NCBI GenBank assembly: GCA_963576735.1 | Contig: OY755177.1 | Location: forward strand, 13,330,001 to 13,394,000 | Source of the DNA: Bedellia somnulentella | Lineage: Eukaryota; Arthropoda; Insecta; Lepidoptera; Bedelliidae | Length of the DNA stretch: 64,000 nt | Reading direction: 5' to 3' | Shown: positions 39,245 through 50,492 of the stretch, one piece after another | How the letters are laid out: every line of letters begins with the position of its first letter | How positions within the stretch are numbered: the first letter of the stretch is position 1 | Notes under the pieces: model-generated | The model's input: only the letters and a program-made list of their open reading frames with translations | Database searches by the model: none | What the model was told of the DNA's origin: nothing | Position numbers and translations under genes: made by a program

Positions 39245-39419
39245 GTTTTGAGTTTACTTTTATGATATTATAACTTATTATATTAGAGTTGCCAGAACAG
39301 AACCGATGATTTTATGTTTCCTTCCATAGATGTACTAAAAAACGTACGGTTTTTTATTAGTAATTCTATGGTTTCCTCCAAAGGACGAAATGATATTCGG
39401 ATGATCAGTTCATTCAGGT

Positions 39420-39635
39420 TGCAATATTGATACCAAACAAGATAAGCTACCCCTTTCGTGTAAGGCGATTATGGGTATGGGGATTTTTTGACACTCATTA
39501 CCAAAGATACTTTGGTTCTACCATCTTCTACCTTATCAACTTCGAAATGTGGATGAGGAGTTTCTAGCTCTGAAGCTCTGGCTACCCATTTTTAGGATTT
39601 ATGGCCGTGAATATATGTATGTTTTTTCTGAAGAA
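39420..39635 (+). repeat. Diverged SINE-A copy
   Basis: It runs from 'gctacccctttcgtgtaagg' to 'ggccgtgaatatatgtatg'. The 5' ~30 bp are altered. Confidence 0.6.
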
Positions 39636-39986
39636 ACTTCCGTAAAATATAAGTACTGTCTCGTCGGGTACGTGGCTGCCACAACAGTATCTTTCAGCAA
39701 AAGTCCACTGGTTCATTGGTTCATTAGCCATCATTTTGCGAGAATTAAATCGTTATTGTAAACATGACTTTGATATTCTTTAATTTACGTAATTAACAGA
39801 TGATAGACAGATAACAAACAGATTATAGACGTTTTTAACTTTCCTTTTATGAAGCTAAGTTAAGCAAGGTTGCTCTATTGTGTAAATCTCAACACTCATG
39901 TCACTTTAAATGTTATGTTAATATAGTTAAAATTAAACATTCACCTTGTCAACCTACTTCAGAGATTATTTTTATCATTTTCATAT

Positions 39987-40368
39987 AAACATAATAACAT
40001 AACATAAACATAAACGTTCACGCCGAATATCCCCGAAGGGGTTGGCAGAGGTACTAATACTTCTGAACATCACGTGACTTTGTCACCTGGTGTTCAGAGT
40101 ACCCACGTTTTGCATGGACAGTGTACTCACGTGATAGGGGGCAGGCCTATCGCCGTTTTGTACGAATACACTGTCACATAACTAAGTACAACTCAACCAT
40201 GTGGGTTTCCTCACGATGTTTTCCCTCACCGTTAACAACCATGATAAATTAACCACACATATGTCTTTAGAAAAGACAAATTGGTGTAGGCCCGACCCAG
40301 GATTTGAACACTAGTCGCTTGCACGATAACCGAGTGTTCTACCCACTGGGCTATCACGGTTGCTTACA
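39987..40368 (-). repeat. SINE-B copy
   Basis: This is a reversed copy of 35091-35467, with a tRNA-like head at 40296-40365 ('aggatttgaacactagtcg' holds the B box on the other strand) and the hairpin end 'ccccgaaggggttggc'. Confidence 0.75.
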
Positions 40369-41304
40369 TATTACGGTTGTTTATATCACTGGTTGTTATC
40401 ATTTTCATATTTCTAAAATCAATATTTTAGTTATCATCAACCAATCCACCGAAACATACGTAAAGAAGATTGTATAGTTGCTGCGGGTGCAATAAAATGT
40501 TACGATTTCCAACTAAATCGAGTCAGGGACGAAAAAAAGGCGAAAAAAAGAGATGTTGGCAACACTTTTTGGCTTTCAAATAGGCTGTCTGAGTACTATA
40601 TAAAAAATAATGTTATGCATGCAATGTAGTGTGCCAAGGGGAATTAATGTAGGTTACATAATGTTACTCGTATCGCTACCGCTTTCGTATATGTGCAATA
40701 AGCAGCATATATTATTTATAGTACTAGTTACTCAACCGAACAATTTAAACTATCCCGTCCCCGTCTCTAATATATTATCTATTGTGTGAATCTAAATTAC
40801 GTGGAGTTTCAAATATTTGATTGACTTTGAGATTAAGTTAAGTTATAAACAATCAACCTCATTCACATACAAAATAGTGCTTAACTTTAAAAAATGGTGA
40901 CGGTTTTTAGGAATCACAATCGCGAGTAAGGCAAGCAGGTAGCGATTAAAACATTGATCACATCTTCAGTGCAATGGGCTCGTCTGTTTTTCTTGACCCT
41001 CATGGGTTATCGTCATCCTAAGGGATGTTAATGGATCCCACCCATCACTTAAAAACCCTGAACTATGCTACTTGTAATAGTGAAACGGCACATCTACGAG
41101 AAACATCAAGAAAAGAAATATGATTGTTTCTATGTTAGACTTTGGTAGATAATATCTAAAAAAAAATTATCTGATTATATAAAATATAGGCAGTATAAAT
41201 AATAATGCGAAATTTATTAAGCAGTTACTAGTGAAACCTATGATATTTGAAAATTTAAGTGGACCGGTCCACTAATTTAAAGCATTATTATCGTTAATGT
41301 TAAT
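40369..41304. other. Non-coding stretch
   Basis: No gene or named repeat was recognised. A short TAA microsatellite closes the interval at about 41305. Confidence 0.4.
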
Positions 41305-42526
41305 AATAATAATAATAATGCGCTCAGATGGACTCAGTCCGAACTAGACGCTCTGGACAGACGAGTCCGCACGACGATGACCTCTCATCGAATGCATCAT
41401 CCGAGATCGTCGGTTATGAGATTGTATATCCCGCGGAAGTGTGGTGGTCGAGGCCTCTTGAGTGCCAAAACCATGCACAACCGCGAGGTATGCAACCTCA
41501 GAAACTATTTTTTGACGATGACGGATGATAGTATTCGGGGAGAGGTGGTCGCTAGTGATAAAGGACTGACTCCCTTATCGTTGGACTCACAGGATTGGCG
41601 AAACCCGGAGATACTTAGCACCTCTGATCGGGAGTCCGTATGGAAAGAGAAGGAGCTGCACGGGAGGTTTTACAAGGTACTTCACGAATCTTTCGTGGAC
41701 CGTAAAGCCTCCCTGCATTGGCTGCGTTTCGGGGACCTCTTTGGGGAAACCGAAGGTTTTGTCTGTGCAATACAGGACCAGGTTATCAAGACGCGGAACT
41801 ATCGGAAATACATCCTAAAGGACGGTACCACAGACATCTGTCGAGCATGTGGCCGTCCCGGAGAGTCACTTAGGCATGTTATTTCCGGTTGTTCGGCTCT
41901 TGCTAACACTGAGTACTTGCACAGGCACAACCAAGCAGCCAAAATCCTGCATCAGGAGCTCGCTCTAAAATACGGACTCTTGCAACAGAGGCTGCCGTAT
42001 TACAAGTATCTGCCGGAGCCAATCCTAGAAAACGACCGTGCCAAAATCTATTGGGACCGATCTGTTATCACGGACAGGACTATTCTAGCGAATAAGCCTG
42101 ATATCGTGGTATGGGATCGGTCGCAGTCGAGGGTGTTTCTAGTGGATGTCACTATCCCTCATGACGAGGGTCTCGTAAAAGCCGAAACCGAGAAGCGTCG
42201 GAAATATCTCGATCTGGCTCACGAGATCACCGACATGTGGGGTGTGACTTCGACAGAAATAATCCCAATTGTTTTGTCCGCGAACGGGTTAATTCCAACC
42301 AGTCTCGCGACCAACTTGAGGCGGTTGGATTTCTGTGGCGTGTCGGTTCCAGCACAAATGCAGAAAGCGGTGCTGCTCGATACGGCTCGGATCGTCCGTC
42401 GGTTCTTGAACCTGACTCCCTGACCCCGACCGACTGTGCTTTTGTCGGGGAGTACCGCCTCTCCCATTTAAAATTTATATTTTCATTTTCGGCCATGGGA
42501 GAGGCGAGAAACAAAAATGTTTTCCG
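41305..42526 (+). mobile_element. R4/Dong-type LINE, 5'-truncated copy 1 in (TAA)n
   Basis: It starts directly after a TAA microsatellite (41302-41319) and ends in a 3' UTR followed by (AAT)n at about 42528-42548. Dong elements of Bombyx are known to insert in TAA repeats, and both boundaries fit that. The 3' UTR has inverted segments ('gccatgggagagg' and 'cctctcccat'). Confidence 0.85.
41321..42423 (+). pseudogene. R4/Dong-type protein: RT thumb, zinc finger and restriction-like endonuclease
   Basis: The frame is open from 41321 to TGA at 42421-42423. It begins in the thumb region ('WTQSELDALDRRVRTTM', 'RLYIPRKCGGRGL'). A CCHC finger follows ('CRACGRPGESLRHVISGC'), then the endonuclease core 'KPDIVVWDRSQSRVFLVDVT', with K-P-D and a second Asp about a dozen residues on, and a downstream 'KRRKYLDLAHEI' that holds the Lys-rich helix. 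In the intact element this nuclease nicks the target for reverse transcription. The RT palm is missing through 5' truncation, but the frame itself has no lesions. Confidence 0.85.
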
Positions 42527-43207
42527 AAATAATAATAATAATAATAATTCCGGTTGTTCGGCTCTTGCTAACACTGAGTACTTGCACAGACACAACCAAG
42601 CAGCCAAAATCCTGCATCAGGAGCTCGCTCTGAAATACGGACTCTTGCAACAGAGGCTGCCGTATTACAAGTATCTGCCGGAGCCAATCCTAGAAAACGA
42701 CCGTGCCAAAATCTATTGGGACCGATCCGTTATCACGGACAGGACTATTCTAGCGAATAAGCCTGATATCGTGGTATGGGATCGGTCGCAGTCGAGGGTA
42801 TTTCTAGTGGATGTCACTATCCCTCATGACGAGGGTCTCGTGAAAGCCGACACCGAGAAGCGTCGGAAATATCTCGATCTGGCTCACGAGATCACCGACA
42901 TGTGGGGTGTGACTTCGACAGAAATAATCCCAATTGTTTTGTCCGCGCACGGGTTAATTCCAACCAGTCTCGCGACCAACTTGAGGCGGTTGGATTTCTG
43001 TGGCGTGTCGGTTCCAGCACAGATGCAGAAAGCGGTGCTGCTCGATACGGCTCGGATCGTCCGTCGGTTCTTGAACTTGACTCCCTGACCCCGACCGACT
43101 GTGCTCTTGTCGGGGAGTACCGCCTCTCCCATTTAAAATTTATATTTTCTTTTTCGGCCATGGGAGAGGCGAGGAACTAAAAGTCATGCCAAAATAATAA
43201 TAATAAT
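42527..43207 (+). mobile_element. R4/Dong-type LINE, copy 2, tandem to copy 1
   Basis: An (AAT)n tract (about 42528-42548) separates it from copy 1, and another follows at about 43193-43207. It is nearly identical to the last ~630 bp of copy 1, including the 3' UTR, and more severely 5' truncated. Confidence 0.85.
42550..43088 (+). pseudogene. R4/Dong endonuclease fragment (copy 2)
   Basis: It begins within the CCHC finger ('SGCSALANTEYLHRHNQ') and continues to the stop at 43086-43088 with only a few replacements relative to copy 1. An apparent longer ORF from 42237 is an artefact in which the shifted 3' end of copy 1 is read into copy 2. Confidence 0.85.
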
Positions 43208-44220
43208 TTATTTCTCCAAAATACCTAATACATTTTATAGCTAAAATTTACAACAAAAGCAAAGTTCCAGGTTAGGCATATTTAAGTAGGGTCATTGACG
43301 CCATAATAGGTCGAGCCTGTGCTATGGACGCAAATTTCCAAGGGAAAATTTATATCATTTACTGGAACAAATTAAAATCAAAATCAACAAGTTGTTACTC
43401 AGGAAACAAAAACAAATATAAGACTAATGGAAAAAAAATAATAAAAAAAAATGAAAAATTATACAATGAAAATATGTGTAAGAAAATCTCTCCTTTGACA
43501 CATGCGTTTGTGATGTGAATGTGTTCCCCCTATGCTCTACTTGCTCCAATCTGCTAGAGCAATATTAATTGTTCGTGCAAAGTTTCAATTTGGTTCATAT
43601 GCAAAATGCACAGGTGTTAAAAGTTTTATTTGTGTACTTAGCAAATATCATAAGCTCTAAAACGAAAGTGGGTAACCGAAAATAGCCTTTAATACAACGG
43701 CTTACAAGTTAGTTTCCTCTCACTGCAAATATACTTCAGCTTGACCACGTCTGAATATGGTGGGCTATTTCCAATTAAAAGTTTGAAGCAATCACTTTGA
43801 AAATTCTGAATAATGAATTTGTTTTTACCCGACTTAAAGGAAAGGTTTAGGTATGCTATTCGCACTTGTCTTGTATGTTTGTATATATTTCTGGATGTTA
43901 GTTTGTATGCATTTAATATTCACCATAGCCTACTTTATCATTAATAAGTATATCGTTTGATACGTCTCGATGTCATTAGAAAGAAGAAATTAAAAAAAAT
44001 GGGCAAGTGGGAGTCAGATTCGCCCGTGAGGGTTTCGTGGTAGCAAGTATAGACAAGCGAAGTGATAAATCAAGAATAACAAATATTTTTTAAGCCGAAA
44101 GCAAAAAGCAAACTTATGTTTGTTTTTCATATTGTTTGTATGAAATGTAACATCAAAATGTGCTATCTCAAAAACAATTTAATATATTTTGATGAAACCA
44201 ATTTTCTTTATCAATATCAA
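43208..44220. other. AT-rich non-coding stretch
   Basis: No gene or repeat was recognised between the Dong copies and the repeat that hosts the Pao element. Confidence 0.4.
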
Positions 44221-44267
44221 TACATAGTATAAAACAAAGTCGCTTTCGCTGTATGTCCGTATGTATG

Positions 44268-44516
44268 TGTTGCGACACAAAAGTTAATAATCGCGAATCA
44301 CAGACGAGACAAATGAGAAGATGTGCCGAGCGACCAATCAGAGGAGAGCGCGAGAAGCATAGACGGCGACACCTTTTTGCATTCGATGATTACACGCTTT
44401 GCAATCAACATCTTTTTTTGTAAAATCATATATTTTGTCATTTTTTCATTAAAGTCGTTCATTAAGAAGTTGCGCTTTATTCACTTCAACAAAACCCAAG
44501 ACCAAAGAACGGCACA
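44268..44516 (+). repeat. 5' LTR of Pao/BEL element
   Basis: It is 249 bp and identical to 50244-50492. It contains 'tttcattaaagtcgttcatt', with an ATTAAA-type signal. A tRNA-complementary primer-binding site should follow at about 44517 ('tatggtccttcttcgccgg'), but the tRNA was not identified. Confidence 0.95.
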
Positions 44517-44890
44517 TATGGTCCTTCTTCGCCGGACACTAACCAGCCATCCTATACACGTGGCGCCTACATGGGATAACACGCAACCATAGGCGCTTAT
44601 GCTGTTCAACACGCCAATAATCTTGGGTAAACGCACAAGGATCGACTTCAAAAGACTATCACTATCAAGACTGGCTAAAGAAGAGGAAATAGTTTGGCCT
44701 ACTGAAAGACTAAGACGCCATCAGAACATTCCAGAACTTTCGGGATTCGTCGCATCATTACACCTGATTCATTGCTGGATTGATCTGTGTTGTGCTTTCA
44801 TATCGGCCTACCATTCCTGTGCTTATTTTTTCTGTCATTATCCTTTGGCTTCAAAACTGTAAGTAGACGTTTTTTACCCATTATATCAAA

Positions 44891-47800
44891 ATGCCTTTAA
44901 TGGCCGACAGTGATGAAGGTAAAAGGGATAGGTCTAAGTCTCCGTCTAAATTTGAGGGCAACGATAGTACAAATTTGTATCGAGATTTAGTTAGAAAGCG
45001 GGGAATAGTCAAAGGTAGATTAAGCAGATTTTCTTCCATTTTAAATACGTTTGAGAGAAGTAAGCAGTTATCGCAAATAGAACATTCCGACTTAAAACTA
45101 CGTATTCAAACAGCTCGTAGTTTATATGAGGAATTCGATGTTATTCAAAAACAAATTGATATGTTAGTGTCGGACAAAGACATTGAAGAACAGTTGGAAC
45201 AACGCGAACAGTTCGAAAATGTTTTTTATAGTGCCATTGCTAACGCCGAATGTATTTTAGGTAGCCTTAGTAGTAGCGCGGAAGTCTGTACCGGTAACAA
45301 TTCAAAGTTAGAATTCATAAAACTCCCTGCCATAACGCTTCCTTCCTTTGATGGTTCGTGTAAACACTGGCTCGAATTTAGAGACACCTTCCTTTCATTA
45401 ATTCATAATAATAGTCAACTGTCCAATATTCAAAAATACCACTATTTAAAATCATCCTTAAAAGGCAGTGCAGCATTAGTAATAGATCAGTTGGAATTTT
45501 CTTCTAATAATTACATAATTGCGGTAGAACTGCTTCAGAATCGCTACAACAACAATAATTTGTTAATACATAATCACATTAAAGCATTATTTACAGTACC
45601 TAAATTAACAAAAGAGTCGTCCGCTTTACTAAATAGGTTAATTGACACAATATTAAAAAACATCCGAGCGCTAAAGTCATTGGGTGAGCCTACAGAACAC
45701 TGGGATACTTTAATCATTTATTTAATTGTTTCTAAACTCGACGATACTACGGAGCGAGAGTGGGAACAATATAAAACTATAATATATAAACAGAAAGATC
45801 CCCAATATAAAGTAAAAGTAGATGATTTATTATCCTTTTTGAAATCGCGCGCTGATATGTTGGATACGTTATCACTTTCCCATAGTAAAGCGGCTAGTAC
45901 GACCACTAAACCTAACTTTTCGCCTATTAACAGCAAGGTACATTGCAATGTATCGGTGGGCAGTAAGACGCGCCGTATAGCCTCATTTAAGCAGTGTTAT
46001 GTTTGTAAAATTAATCATCCACTTTATTCGTGCCAAAAGTTTCTTGATTTGCCTTTAGATGACAAATATAAAATAGTGCGCGATAACAAACTCTGTGACA
46101 ATTGTTTACGAACAGGTCATTCAGTAGAAGACTGTCGATTTGGATCTTGCCGATATTGTAATAGTAAACATAATTCCTTGTTGCATAAAAAAGACGATGC
46201 CACTGCCGCAACCGGTTCGACGTTATCTCTCTCATTAGTAGATCAACAAAACGCAGGTGTGCATGAGTCATGCGCGGACACTACGCACTCTGATTCTGAA
46301 GCGCTCGTAGTTAACAATATAAATGCCCATACACATAACTATGCACAACCTCATACTATTTTATTATCAACAGCGCTCGTTGAAATAGCTGATCGAGACA
46401 ACACATACCACGTAGCTCGCGCACTACTTGACAGCGGAAGTCAACGATGCTTGATTAGCAAACAATTATGCGAATTATTACATCTACCATATATACAGTC
46501 CACCCATGCAATTCAGGGAGTAGGGGGTATTGTCACTCAAACAACGCTTAATTGTGATGTCGTTATTCGGTCGCGTCACGATACTTACAGTAAAACATTA
46601 AATTGTATAGTATTGCCGAACATAACTTCATCGCTGCCAACTGTACCCTTAACTCGCCATCAGTTTGACATTCCAAGTGAATGTTTATTAGCAGATCCTT
46701 CGTTCTTCGAACCCAATCGCGTTGACATTTTATTAGGTGCCGATGTATTTTGGGATCTGCTGAAGGAAGGTAGGATACGCACGCAAGCCGGACCTTTCTT
46801 ACAGGACACAAGGTTAGGTTGGATAATTTCAGGTTCTATCTATAAGAAAGCGCATAGGGATAGCGTTATCCAATGTAATTTTGCCCAGTCCGTTGATTCA
46901 CAATTACGACGATTTTGGGAACTGGAGGAGCCTATTAAGCTACCTGATATTCGCACAGAGGCTGAGAGGGAATGCGAAAGACTTTTCTTAGAACAAACTA
47001 AACGCAATAGCGATGGACGTTTTGTTGTTACGATTCCCTTGAAATTGCCAACAGGAGCTTTAGGAGACACGCGAGACCAGGCCGAACGTCGATTTTACGC
47101 ATTAGAAAAACGTTTATATAGCGATAAAACGTTTAAAAAATTATATTCGGATTTCATGCGCGAATATATAGATTTAGGACATATGTCTCGAGTAGATAAT
47201 TATCCGTCGCCACATTATTTCATGCCACATCATGGCGTTCTTCGAGAACATAGCACAACTACTAAGTTGCGAGTAGTTTTTGATGCTAGCGCAGCTTCCA
47301 CGTCCGGTAGGTCATTAAACGACCTTCAAATTGTAGGGCCACCGATACAAGGTGACCTAATTTCAATTCTTTTACGCTTTAGAATGTACAAGTACATAGC
47401 ATGTGGTGATATATCCAAAATGTATAGACAGGTGCTTGTGAACCCTAATCAGCGCCAGCTCCAGCTTATTGTTTGGCGCGAGGAACAGTCACAACCCCTT
47501 GAGGTATATCAGCTTAACACCGTAACATACGGGACCGCATCAGCGCCGTTTCTTAGTGTGCGGTGCCTTAAACAACTCGCCTCCGAGTGTGACGACAAAG
47601 ACGTTAGTAGGTCAATCATGGAGGATATGTATGTCGACGATTACATAAGCGGTAGTGATGATAAGGATCAGCTGTTACAATTATGTCAAAACGTGTCTTC
47701 TGTTTTACTTAGCGGGTGTTTTCCACTTACCAAGTGGTCATTTAATTTTCAATGCGATATGGCGCAGGTACCATTAGACTTTTCTAAATCACTGTCACTA

Positions 47801-50263
47801 TCAGAAAATAGTCAAAACAAAACTTTAGGATTAAATTGGTACAATTCCAGCGATGAGCTATATTTCAACACACAAATAGTAAGTGAAACTGGTAATAACA
47901 GTAAGTTAACTAAGCGCTTTATATTATCGTCCGTGTCTCAAATATTTGACCCTCTAGGATTACTAAGTCCCACTATTATGATTGCAAAAATTATGCTTCA
48001 ACAATTATGGTTGGCTCATTTAGGTTGGGACGATCCGGTGCCACGAGATGTATTTAAGACTTGGACTAATTTTGTAAATAATTTGAAATTTCTCAGCGAG
48101 CTACGCGTGCCGCGTCACGTGATCGATTGCGCGATGGCGGCGGCTAATATGGAACTTCATATTTTTACTGACGCCTCACAGACTGCTTACGGCGCGTGCG
48201 CATATATTCGTGCCGTAGACAATGAGTCAGTAATATCCGTAAGGCTACTGTACGCGAAGGGCAAGGTTGCACCCTTAAAACCTGTTAGCATCCCTCGTTT
48301 GGAATTGTGCGCGGCTGAGCTAGGTGCAAAGTTGTATCGCAAGATAAAAGATTCAATTAATTTTAATTTTCAGTCCGTATATTTTTGGTGTGATTCCACG
48401 ATTGTATTAGGATGGTTACACACTGAACCTAAACTGTTACAAACTTTTGTCCAAAATCGAGTGGTCAATATTCATGATCTCACTACCGATATACCATGGT
48501 ATCACGTCTCGGGACATAATAATCCAGCTGACCTAGTTTCGCGTGGTATGGCTCTTAACTCATTGGTTTCGTGCGATTTATGGTGGCACGGGCCGACGTT
48601 TCTTCATGACGCGACATTTGCTCGCCCGGCACCGCCGGAGACAACACGAGATGAACTACCAGAGTTAAAACCTATGAAGTCACATACGTTTTATAATAAG
48701 CAATCATGTAATATTAGTTCTCTAGATACAGTATCCTTTTATCCATTTTACCGATATTCGCAATTTAATCGTTTAATACGCGCGTGCGCGTACTTACTTC
48801 GCTTTATTCATAATGTACGCAATAAAAATAATCGATGTACTGGGGATCTATCTGTTAGTGAACTATTAAGGTCAGAATTAGTTTTAGCTAGGTTTAGTCA
48901 ATTAAATACGTTTTCTGAACAGTATAAAATATTAAGCGCCAATGGTGTTTTAGGAAACAAGCACCCTTTATCTAGATATAATTTATTTATAGATGAAAAT
49001 GACGTCATACGTGTAGGTGGGCGATTAGGTAATAGCAGTAGGTTTCTTTATGATAAGAAGCATCCGATTTTATTATCTCATAAGGATCATTTCACCGTGC
49101 TTCTTGTTCGATATGAGCATAGTCTGTTAGAGCATGCGGGACCACAAGCTATGTTATATAGTTTACGCGAACGCTGGTGGCCAATAAGAGGCAGGGAGCT
49201 ATCGCGTAGGATCGTAGGCGAATGCGTTAAATGTACAAGGAACCGTGAGAAGGTGGCATCGCCCATCATCATGGGTAATCTGCCTGAAGAAAGGATTACT
49301 GCTGCGTTTCCATTTTACAATTGCGGTGTAGACTATGCGGGTCCGGTGCTCATACTCAATCGTAAAGGAAGAGGAGCCAAAACTAGTAAGGCATATATTT
49401 GCCTCTTTATATGTTTTACAACGCGCGCTATTCACTTGGAATTAGTTACCGATCTGTCCTCCGAAGCTTACATTCTTTCACTAAAAAGGTTTATTTCGAG
49501 GCGTGGCAAGCCTAATAAAATATATTCGGACAATGGCAAAAATTTTGTAGGTGCTAGAAATGAATTCGAGTCTTTTTTGAAAAATTGTTCGTCAGATATT
49601 TTAGAATACGCACATAGCAATAAAATTGAATTTAGCTTCATCCCTGTATATGCAGCACACTTCGGAGGCGAATGGGAGGCTGGCGTGAAATCGTGCAAAC
49701 ATCACTTGCTTCGTATGACGGGCAATGCTCACCTTACCTTCGAGGAATTAAGTACCGTTTTAGCACAGATCGAAGCTATCCTTAATTCCCGTCCCCTTTC
49801 ACCATTATCACAAGATCCTAATGACCTTCTTCCCTTGAGTCCTGGCCATTTCCTGGTAGGTCGGCCACTGACTGCACCTATATACACAGAGCAGAATATC
49901 GCCTCAGCCAACATCAATTTGCTTTCACGTTACAAGCGCATAGAACACATACGCTACAATTTTTGGTCAAGATGGAGCAAGGAGTACATCTCGGAGATGC
50001 AAGGTCGACCTAAATGGAAACAAAGCAACTATCATCTGCAACCCGACATGCTTGTTATCATCAAAGAAGACAATTCTCCCCCGTTGAATTGGCATCTCGG
50101 CAGAATAGTCACTGTGCATCCGGGAAAAGACGGGATATCCAGAGTAGCGGACATCCGCACGCAGAAAGGAGTAATACGACGAGCGTTTTCCAAAATTTGT
50201 CCACTATTCCCATTGGAAGCCACTCCTTCCAAGGCCGGGGGTATGTTGCGACACAAAAGTTAA
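44891..50263 (+). CDS. Pao/BEL gag-pol polyprotein, 1790 aa, intact
   Basis: A single ORF from ATG 44891. The gag part (about 1-345) includes 'ITLPSFDGSCKHWLEF', typical of the DUF1759 capsid-like region. Zinc-knuckle and Cys/His motifs lie at about 372-430 ('CYVCKINHPLYSC', 'LCDNCLRTGHSVEDC'). An A17-type aspartic protease has 'LLDSGSQRCLI' at about 512. Reverse transcriptase has 'MYVDDYISG' at about 913-920. RNase H has 'FTDASQTAYGA' at about 1092. Integrase has an HHCC-like region ('GECVKC' at about 1440) and acidic residues in 'GVDYAG' (about 1480), 'YSDNGKNF' (about 1546) and 'FGGEWEAG' (about 1592). A Pao-type C-terminal region follows. It drives capsid formation, reverse transcription and integration. 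No stop or frameshift is present. Confidence 0.97.
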   Translation: MPLMADSDEGKRDRSKSPSKFEGNDSTNLYRDLVRKRGIVKGRLSRFSSILNTFERSKQLSQIEHSDLKLRIQTARSLYEEFDVIQKQIDMLVSDKDIEEQLEQREQFENVFYSAIANAECILGSLSSSAEVCTGNNSKLEFIKLPAITLPSFDGSCKHWLEFRDTFLSLIHNNSQLSNIQKYHYLKSSLKGSAALVIDQLEFSSNNYIIAVELLQNRYNNNNLLIHNHIKALFTVPKLTKESSALLNRLIDTILKNIRALKSLGEPTEHWDTLIIYLIVSKLDDTTEREWEQYKTIIYKQKDPQYKVKVDDLLSFLKSRADMLDTLSLSHSKAASTTTKPNFSPINSKVHCNVSVGSKTRRIASFKQCYVCKINHPLYSCQKFLDLPLDDKYKIVRDNKLCDNCLRTGHSVEDCRFGSCRYCNSKHNSLLHKKDDATAATGSTLSLSLVDQQNAGVHESCADTTHSDSEALVVNNINAHTHNYAQPHTILLSTALVEIADRDNTYHVARALLDSGSQRCLISKQLCELLHLPYIQSTHAIQGVGGIVTQTTLNCDVVIRSRHDTYSKTLNCIVLPNITSSLPTVPLTRHQFDIPSECLLADPSFFEPNRVDILLGADVFWDLLKEGRIRTQAGPFLQDTRLGWIISGSIYKKAHRDSVIQCNFAQSVDSQLRRFWELEEPIKLPDIRTEAERECERLFLEQTKRNSDGRFVVTIPLKLPTGALGDTRDQAERRFYALEKRLYSDKTFKKLYSDFMREYIDLGHMSRVDNYPSPHYFMPHHGVLREHSTTTKLRVVFDASAASTSGRSLNDLQIVGPPIQGDLISILLRFRMYKYIACGDISKMYRQVLVNPNQRQLQLIVWREEQSQPLEVYQLNTVTYGTASAPFLSVRCLKQLASECDDKDVSRSIMEDMYVDDYISGSDDKDQLLQLCQNVSSVLLSGCFPLTKWSFNFQCDMAQVPLDFSKSLSLSENSQNKTLGLNWYNSSDELYFNTQIVSETGNNSKLTKRFILSSVSQIFDPLGLLSPTIMIAKIMLQQLWLAHLGWDDPVPRDVFKTWTNFVNNLKFLSELRVPRHVIDCAMAAANMELHIFTDASQTAYGACAYIRAVDNESVISVRLLYAKGKVAPLKPVSIPRLELCAAELGAKLYRKIKDSINFNFQSVYFWCDSTIVLGWLHTEPKLLQTFVQNRVVNIHDLTTDIPWYHVSGHNNPADLVSRGMALNSLVSCDLWWHGPTFLHDATFARPAPPETTRDELPELKPMKSHTFYNKQSCNISSLDTVSFYPFYRYSQFNRLIRACAYLLRFIHNVRNKNNRCTGDLSVSELLRSELVLARFSQLNTFSEQYKILSANGVLGNKHPLSRYNLFIDENDVIRVGGRLGNSSRFLYDKKHPILLSHKDHFTVLLVRYEHSLLEHAGPQAMLYSLRERWWPIRGRELSRRIVGECVKCTRNREKVASPIIMGNLPEERITAAFPFYNCGVDYAGPVLILNRKGRGAKTSKAYICLFICFTTRAIHLELVTDLSSEAYILSLKRFISRRGKPNKIYSDNGKNFVGARNEFESFLKNCSSDILEYAHSNKIEFSFIPVYAAHFGGEWEAGVKSCKHHLLRMTGNAHLTFEELSTVLAQIEAILNSRPLSPLSQDPNDLLPLSPGHFLVGRPLTAPIYTEQNIASANINLLSRYKRIEHIRYNFWSRWSKEYISEMQGRPKWKQSNYHLQPDMLVIIKEDNSPPLNWHLGRIVTVHPGKDGISRVADIRTQKGVIRRAFSKICPLFPLEATPSKAGGMLRHKS

Positions 50264-50492
50264 TAATCGCGAATCACAGACGAGACAAATGAGAAGATGT
50301 GCCGAGCGACCAATCAGAGGAGAGCGCGAGAAGCATAGACGGCGACACCTTTTTGCATTCGATGATTACACGCTTTGCAATCAACATCTTTTTTTGTAAA
50401 ATCATATATTTTGTCATTTTTTCATTAAAGTCGTTCATTAAGAAGTTGCGCTTTATTCACTTCAACAAAACCCAAGACCAAAGAACGGCACA
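50244..50492 (+). repeat. 3' LTR of Pao/BEL element
   Basis: It is identical to the 5' LTR. The ORF ends 20 bases inside it (stop at 50261-50263). Confidence 0.95.

Larger units (their letters stand above)
44268..50492 (+). mobile_element. Complete Pao/BEL LTR retrotransposon, 6225 bp
   Basis: The two 249-bp LTRs (44268-44516 and 50244-50492) start TGTTGCGACAC and end GGCACA, and I found no difference between them. A perfect 5-bp target duplication GTATG lies at 44263-44267 and 50493-50497, the length expected for BEL/Pao. A purine-rich run precedes the 3' LTR (about 50229-50243). One uninterrupted 1790-codon ORF lies inside. Everything points to a very recent insertion of a potentially competent element. 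Confidence 0.97.

Noticed and set aside
42237..43088. 283-codon ORF
   Set aside because: It is a chimera: the first ~100 codons are out-of-frame 3' sequence of Dong copy 1 plus microsatellite, and only the rest is the endonuclease of copy 2.
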